The translations under genes and the position numbers were made by a program. From Roseobacter insulae (GTDB taxonomy: Bacteria > Pseudomonadota > Alphaproteobacteria > Rhodobacterales > Rhodobacteraceae), in NCBI RefSeq assembly GCF_019375555.1, contig NZ_JAHXDN010000002.1, forward strand, positions 930,001 through 994,000: a stretch of DNA of 64,000 bases, in the 5' to 3' direction. This document shows, in pieces, positions 61,521 through 64,000 of the stretch. Each line of letters opens with the position of its first letter. Positions within the stretch are counted from its first letter, which is position 1. Under the pieces are notes generated by a model that saw only the letters and a list, made by a program, of their open reading frames with translations, had not been told where the DNA came from and did no database searches.

Positions 61521-62521
61521 CCCAGCACATCCTCGACAACGCGCATCACGCGGGTTCCGGAACCTGCCTCGTCAAGCGGGTCGCGGCGCAAGCGGTGGGA
61601 CAGGGCAGAGGGCGCAATGTCACGTAAATGCGCCCGTGTGAGCTTTCGTTTGCCCTGGTATGCCGCAAGCGCCCGCGCGGCCCGCAGCAGGGTCAGTTCA
61701 CCGCGCAAGCCGTCGGACCCCAGCGCGATGCAAAGCTTGGCGCAATCTTCAATGATGTCCGGTGGTGTAATGATCTTTGCCACTCTCCTGCGCGCCTTCA
61801 GGATTGCTTCTCTGATCTTGGTATCTTCGGCGCCGTATTCGGCCATAAAAGCCGCGTGATCGGTTTCAAAGGCGTCCCGGCGCTTGATTACCTCCACCCG
61901 CTCGGCCACGTCAGCGGGCGACCGGACCTCCACCGACAGGCCAAACCTGTCCAGCAGCTGGGGGCGCAGTTCACCTTCTTCGGGGTTGCCTGATCCGACC
62001 AGCACGAAGCGGGCCGGATGCCGGATCGAAAGCCCCTCGCGCTCTACCACGTTTTCCCCCGATTGCGCGACGTCAAGCAGCAGATCAACGATGTGGTCTT
62101 CGAGCAGATTGACCTCGTCGATATAGAGATAACCGCGGTTGGCCCGGGCCAGCAGGCCGGGTTCGAAGGCTTTTTCGCCGCGTGTCAGCGCGCGTTCGAT
62201 ATCGAGCGCGCCGACCACCCGGTCTTCGGTTGCGCCCAGAGGCAGGTCAATGACCGGCGTGGGGCGGGATACCACCTTTTTAGAGCCTAATTCAGCCCAT
62301 TCAGGGCAGTCCGCGGACCTGGGGGAATTGACCGGGCAGCTTTCCACGGCACGGATGGGTGGCAGCAGTGCCGCCAGTGCGCGAACGGCAGTGGACTTGC
62401 CGGTGCCACGATCCCCGAACACCAGAACCCCGCCGATCCCGGGGTCCACCGCCGTGAGGATCATCGCCTGTTTCATCGCGGATTGTCCGACGATGGCGGA
62501 AAACGGGAAGGGGGTCTTCAT
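61517..62521 (-). CDS. bchI: magnesium chelatase subunit I
   Basis: The 334-residue AAA+ ATPase of Mg-chelatase. Walker A is VFGDRGTGKSTAVRALAALLP, shown here in part as GDRGTGKST near 36-44; Walker B is GYLYIDEVNLLEDHIVD; sensor and arginine-finger regions are present (VGSGNPEEGELRPQLLDRFG). It drives Mg insertion by BchH. It overlaps crtA upstream and bchD downstream by 4 bp each. Confidence 0.97.
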   Translation of the reverse strand: MKTPFPFSAIVGQSAMKQAMILTAVDPGIGGVLVFGDRGTGKSTAVRALAALLPPIRAVESCPVNSPRSADCPEWAELGSKKVVSRPTPVIDLPLGATEDRVVGALDIERALTRGEKAFEPGLLARANRGYLYIDEVNLLEDHIVDLLLDVAQSGENVVEREGLSIRHPARFVLVGSGNPEEGELRPQLLDRFGLSVEVRSPADVAERVEVIKRRDAFETDHAAFMAEYGAEDTKIREAILKARRRVAKIITPPDIIEDCAKLCIALGSDGLRGELTLLRAARALAAYQGKRKLTRAHLRDIAPSALSHRLRRDPLDEAGSGTRVMRVVEDVLG

Positions 62522-63234
62522 ACCTGCAGTTCCAGTGAGTCCAGGGGGCTTGTTCCATCCCAGGATCCCGCATCTCCCAGGATCCTGAAGCGGGCATAGA
62601 GTTCTTCTGAGAACCAGTTGCCGTCCCGTACCGCGCGAATGGCCGCGGCGTGGGGTCCGTTGGTGCGGGCGAAATCCGCCATGGCTGCGGCGTCTGGCCA
62701 GATGGAAAAGGTGATCTGGTGCAGCAGGGGCACTTCGCCGATCCCGATCTTGAAGGCGACATTGCGATCCGCCCCGATCATCCTGCTGATGTCGGGGACA
62801 CGGTGCCAGAACTTCAGGGCGACGGAGGGTTTGATCGTGGCGCGGGTCAGGGCTGCGAGCGGTCCGCCGGGCGCGTTTTCGGTTGCATCGAAGGGCATTC
62901 TTCCCGACCAGAGGCCGCGTGCGGAGGTCGTCTCAAGGAAGATCGTCCAGTCTTCGGCGGCGCGGGTACGGTAGCGCGTGAAAATGCCTGCCCTGGCGGT
63001 CTGCCGGCGGGCCGTCGCCTCGTCCGGCCAGCTGGCAAGGATCGCGTAGACAGCCGTGTTGGGCACCGGTGTGAACCCTTCGCCGGTGCCGGATCCGCAT
63101 AGTTTCCAGAAACCGATCCCCGGCACCTTCGGCAACGCCCGCCGGGCAAAGGCCATCATCGCGAAGGCCCATAGCCGTGCCGTCGGGCGGGCAAAGCGAA
63201 AAAAGCTCAAAGATACAATGGGTGTGTCGGTCAT
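62518..63234 (-). CDS. crtA: spheroidene monooxygenase
   Basis: A 238-residue haem-type CrtA oxidising spheroidene to spheroidenone, the keto-carotenoid that colours aerobic phototrophs pink (SFFRFARPTARLWAFAMMAF; GFWKLCGSGTGEGFTP; GIGEVPLLHQITFSIW). It heads the crtA-bchI-bchD-bchO operon. No Shine-Dalgarno sequence is obvious before the start. Two PpsR sites separate it from the divergent crtI. Confidence 0.94.
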   Translation of the reverse strand: MTDTPIVSLSFFRFARPTARLWAFAMMAFARRALPKVPGIGFWKLCGSGTGEGFTPVPNTAVYAILASWPDEATARRQTARAGIFTRYRTRAAEDWTIFLETTSARGLWSGRMPFDATENAPGGPLAALTRATIKPSVALKFWHRVPDISRMIGADRNVAFKIGIGEVPLLHQITFSIWPDAAAMADFARTNGPHAAAIRAVRDGNWFSEELYARFRILGDAGSWDGTSPLDSLELQV

Positions 63235-63256
63235 CGCGCGCGGTTTCGTTCCCAGG

Positions 63257-63274
63257 TGTCAACTTAGTCTGACA
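63257..63274. promoter_or_regulatory. PpsR-type operator, crtA side
   Basis: TGTCAACTTAGTCTGACA fits TGT-N12-ACA, starting 22 bases upstream of the crtA start in the crtA-crtI gap. Confidence 0.8.
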
Positions 63275-63303
63275 TGCAATCGCGCCGATGGGAAGAACGC
63301 AAT

Positions 63304-63321
63304 TGTCAAGTGAACTAGACA
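63304..63321. promoter_or_regulatory. PpsR-type operator, crtI side
   Basis: TGTCAAGTGAACTAGACA fits TGT-N12-ACA, ending 19 bases before the crtI start. The two sites are 47 bp apart, start to start, as in cooperative PpsR repression. Confidence 0.8.
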
Positions 63322-63340
63322 CATCTACTGTACGAAATTG

Positions 63341-64000
63341 ATGACACGTGTGAACCCCATCGAATCCGCGGAGGCCCGTGAAGGCCGCCGCAACCGGGCA
63401 ATCGTGATCGGCGCGGGCCTTGGCGGTTTGGCGGCGGCGATGCGGCTTGGCGCGAAGGGATATCGCGTTACGGTGATCGACAAGCTGGACGTTCCGGGGG
63501 GGCGCGGGTCGGCGATCTGGCAGGACGGGCACCGGTTCGATCTGGGGCCGACAATCGTGACGGTACCGCAGCTTTACCGCGAACTCTGGCGGGCATGCGC
63601 GCGTGATTTCGATGCGGATGTAACGCTCAAGGCGCTGGACCCGTTTTACGAAATCCGCTGGCCGGACGGCACCCGGTTCGTTGCCCAGCAGGATACCGAA
63701 AAACTGCGGGCGGAGGTCGCCCAGCTGGCACCCGGCGATCTGGCGGGGTTCGACAGGTTCCTGAAAGACAGCGCAAAGCGTTACTGGTTTGGCTTCGAAG
63801 ATCTCGGGCGGCGGTCGATGCACCAGCTGTGGGAGCTAATCAAGGTTTTGCCGACGTTTGCGCGGCTGCGCGCGGACCGGTCGGTTTACGCCCATGCGGC
63901 CCGTCGCGTGAAAGACGAAAAACTGCGCATGGCGCTGAGTTTTCATCCGCTCTTCATCGGTGGAGACCCGCTGCATGTCACCTCGATGTATATCCTCGTG
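63341..64000 (+). CDS. crtI: phytoene desaturase, N-terminal part
   Basis: The first 220 codons of CrtI, cut by the window end. The FAD motif AIVIGAGLGGLAAAMRLGAKG lies near 19-40, shown here once as GAGLGGLAAA, followed by VIDKLDVPGGRGSAIWQDGH and FDLGPTIVTVP. It desaturates phytoene to neurosporene or lycopene in the membrane. ATG 63341 is 19 bp after a PpsR site. crtB would be expected next, outside the window. Confidence 0.95.
   Translation, partial: MTRVNPIESAEAREGRRNRAIVIGAGLGGLAAAMRLGAKGYRVTVIDKLDVPGGRGSAIWQDGHRFDLGPTIVTVPQLYRELWRACARDFDADVTLKALDPFYEIRWPDGTRFVAQQDTEKLRAEVAQLAPGDLAGFDRFLKDSAKRYWFGFEDLGRRSMHQLWELIKVLPTFARLRADRSVYAHAARRVKDEKLRMALSFHPLFIGGDPLHVTSMYILV

Overview
The window comes from a marine Rhodobacterales (Roseobacter-group) alphaproteobacterium that is an aerobic anoxygenic phototroph. 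The evidence is a bacteriochlorophyll/carotenoid photosynthesis gene cluster (PGC) with the oxygen-dependent cyclase acsF, spheroidene monooxygenase crtA, ppsR/ppaA and puhABC. It lies in the same window as chromosomal housekeeping genes (rplU-rpmA-obgE-proBA, rpsB-tsf, aroQ, olsBA, a chpT-like gene). I recognise no species.

Region 1 (1-12.5 kb) is a genomic island next to tRNA-Ser(CGA). A tyrosine integrase (11132-12418) starts about 125 bp from the tRNA 3' end, and a frameshifted relaxase gene (8295-10378) follows. Further left are a Crp/Fnr regulator, several small unrecognised genes and a co-directional + strand set (2127-8082). That set has two related small genes, a membrane-anchored small protein, a secreted protein of seven Trp/Cys repeats, a DUF1611 P-loop protein overlapping a PLP racemase-like gene, a zinc-ribbon protein and a transglutaminase-like protease. 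I know of no described system with this exact composition.

Region 2 (12.6-26.6 kb) is ordinary chromosome: two tandem DUF2059 proteins, ribosomal protein genes, small acetyltransferases, obgE, proline biosynthesis, ornithine-lipid synthesis, rpsB-tsf and aroQ.

Region 3 (26.6-30.5 kb) is an IS graveyard between aroQ and gtdA: two inactivated IS30-type fragments carrying a perfect 31-bp inverted repeat, one broken ISNCY-type transposase and one hypothetical gene.

Region 4 (30.5-64 kb) holds gtdA and then the PGC. Going right: idi-bchP-bch2-bchG (minus strand), ppsR-ppaA (minus), then one long plus-strand run bchF-N-B-H-L-M-lhaA-puhABC-orf98-acsF-puhE-hemA-cycA. After an Acg-type nitroreductase comes a complete plasmid-type replication/partition module: DnaA-like repA, a candidate origin, parA and parB. 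Beyond it are bchO-bchD-bchI-crtA (minus) and the start of crtI (plus, cut by the window end). Six copies of the palindrome GTCCCCGCGGGGAC (candidate parS) occur in 56.6-61.1 kb and nowhere else that I noticed. Three of them are inside bchO and bchD. The simplest reading is a formerly plasmid-borne PGC now sitting in a chromosomal context with its replicon retained; whether that replicon still works is unknown. Five TGT-N12-ACA PpsR-type sites mark the bchF, bchG and crtA/crtI control regions.
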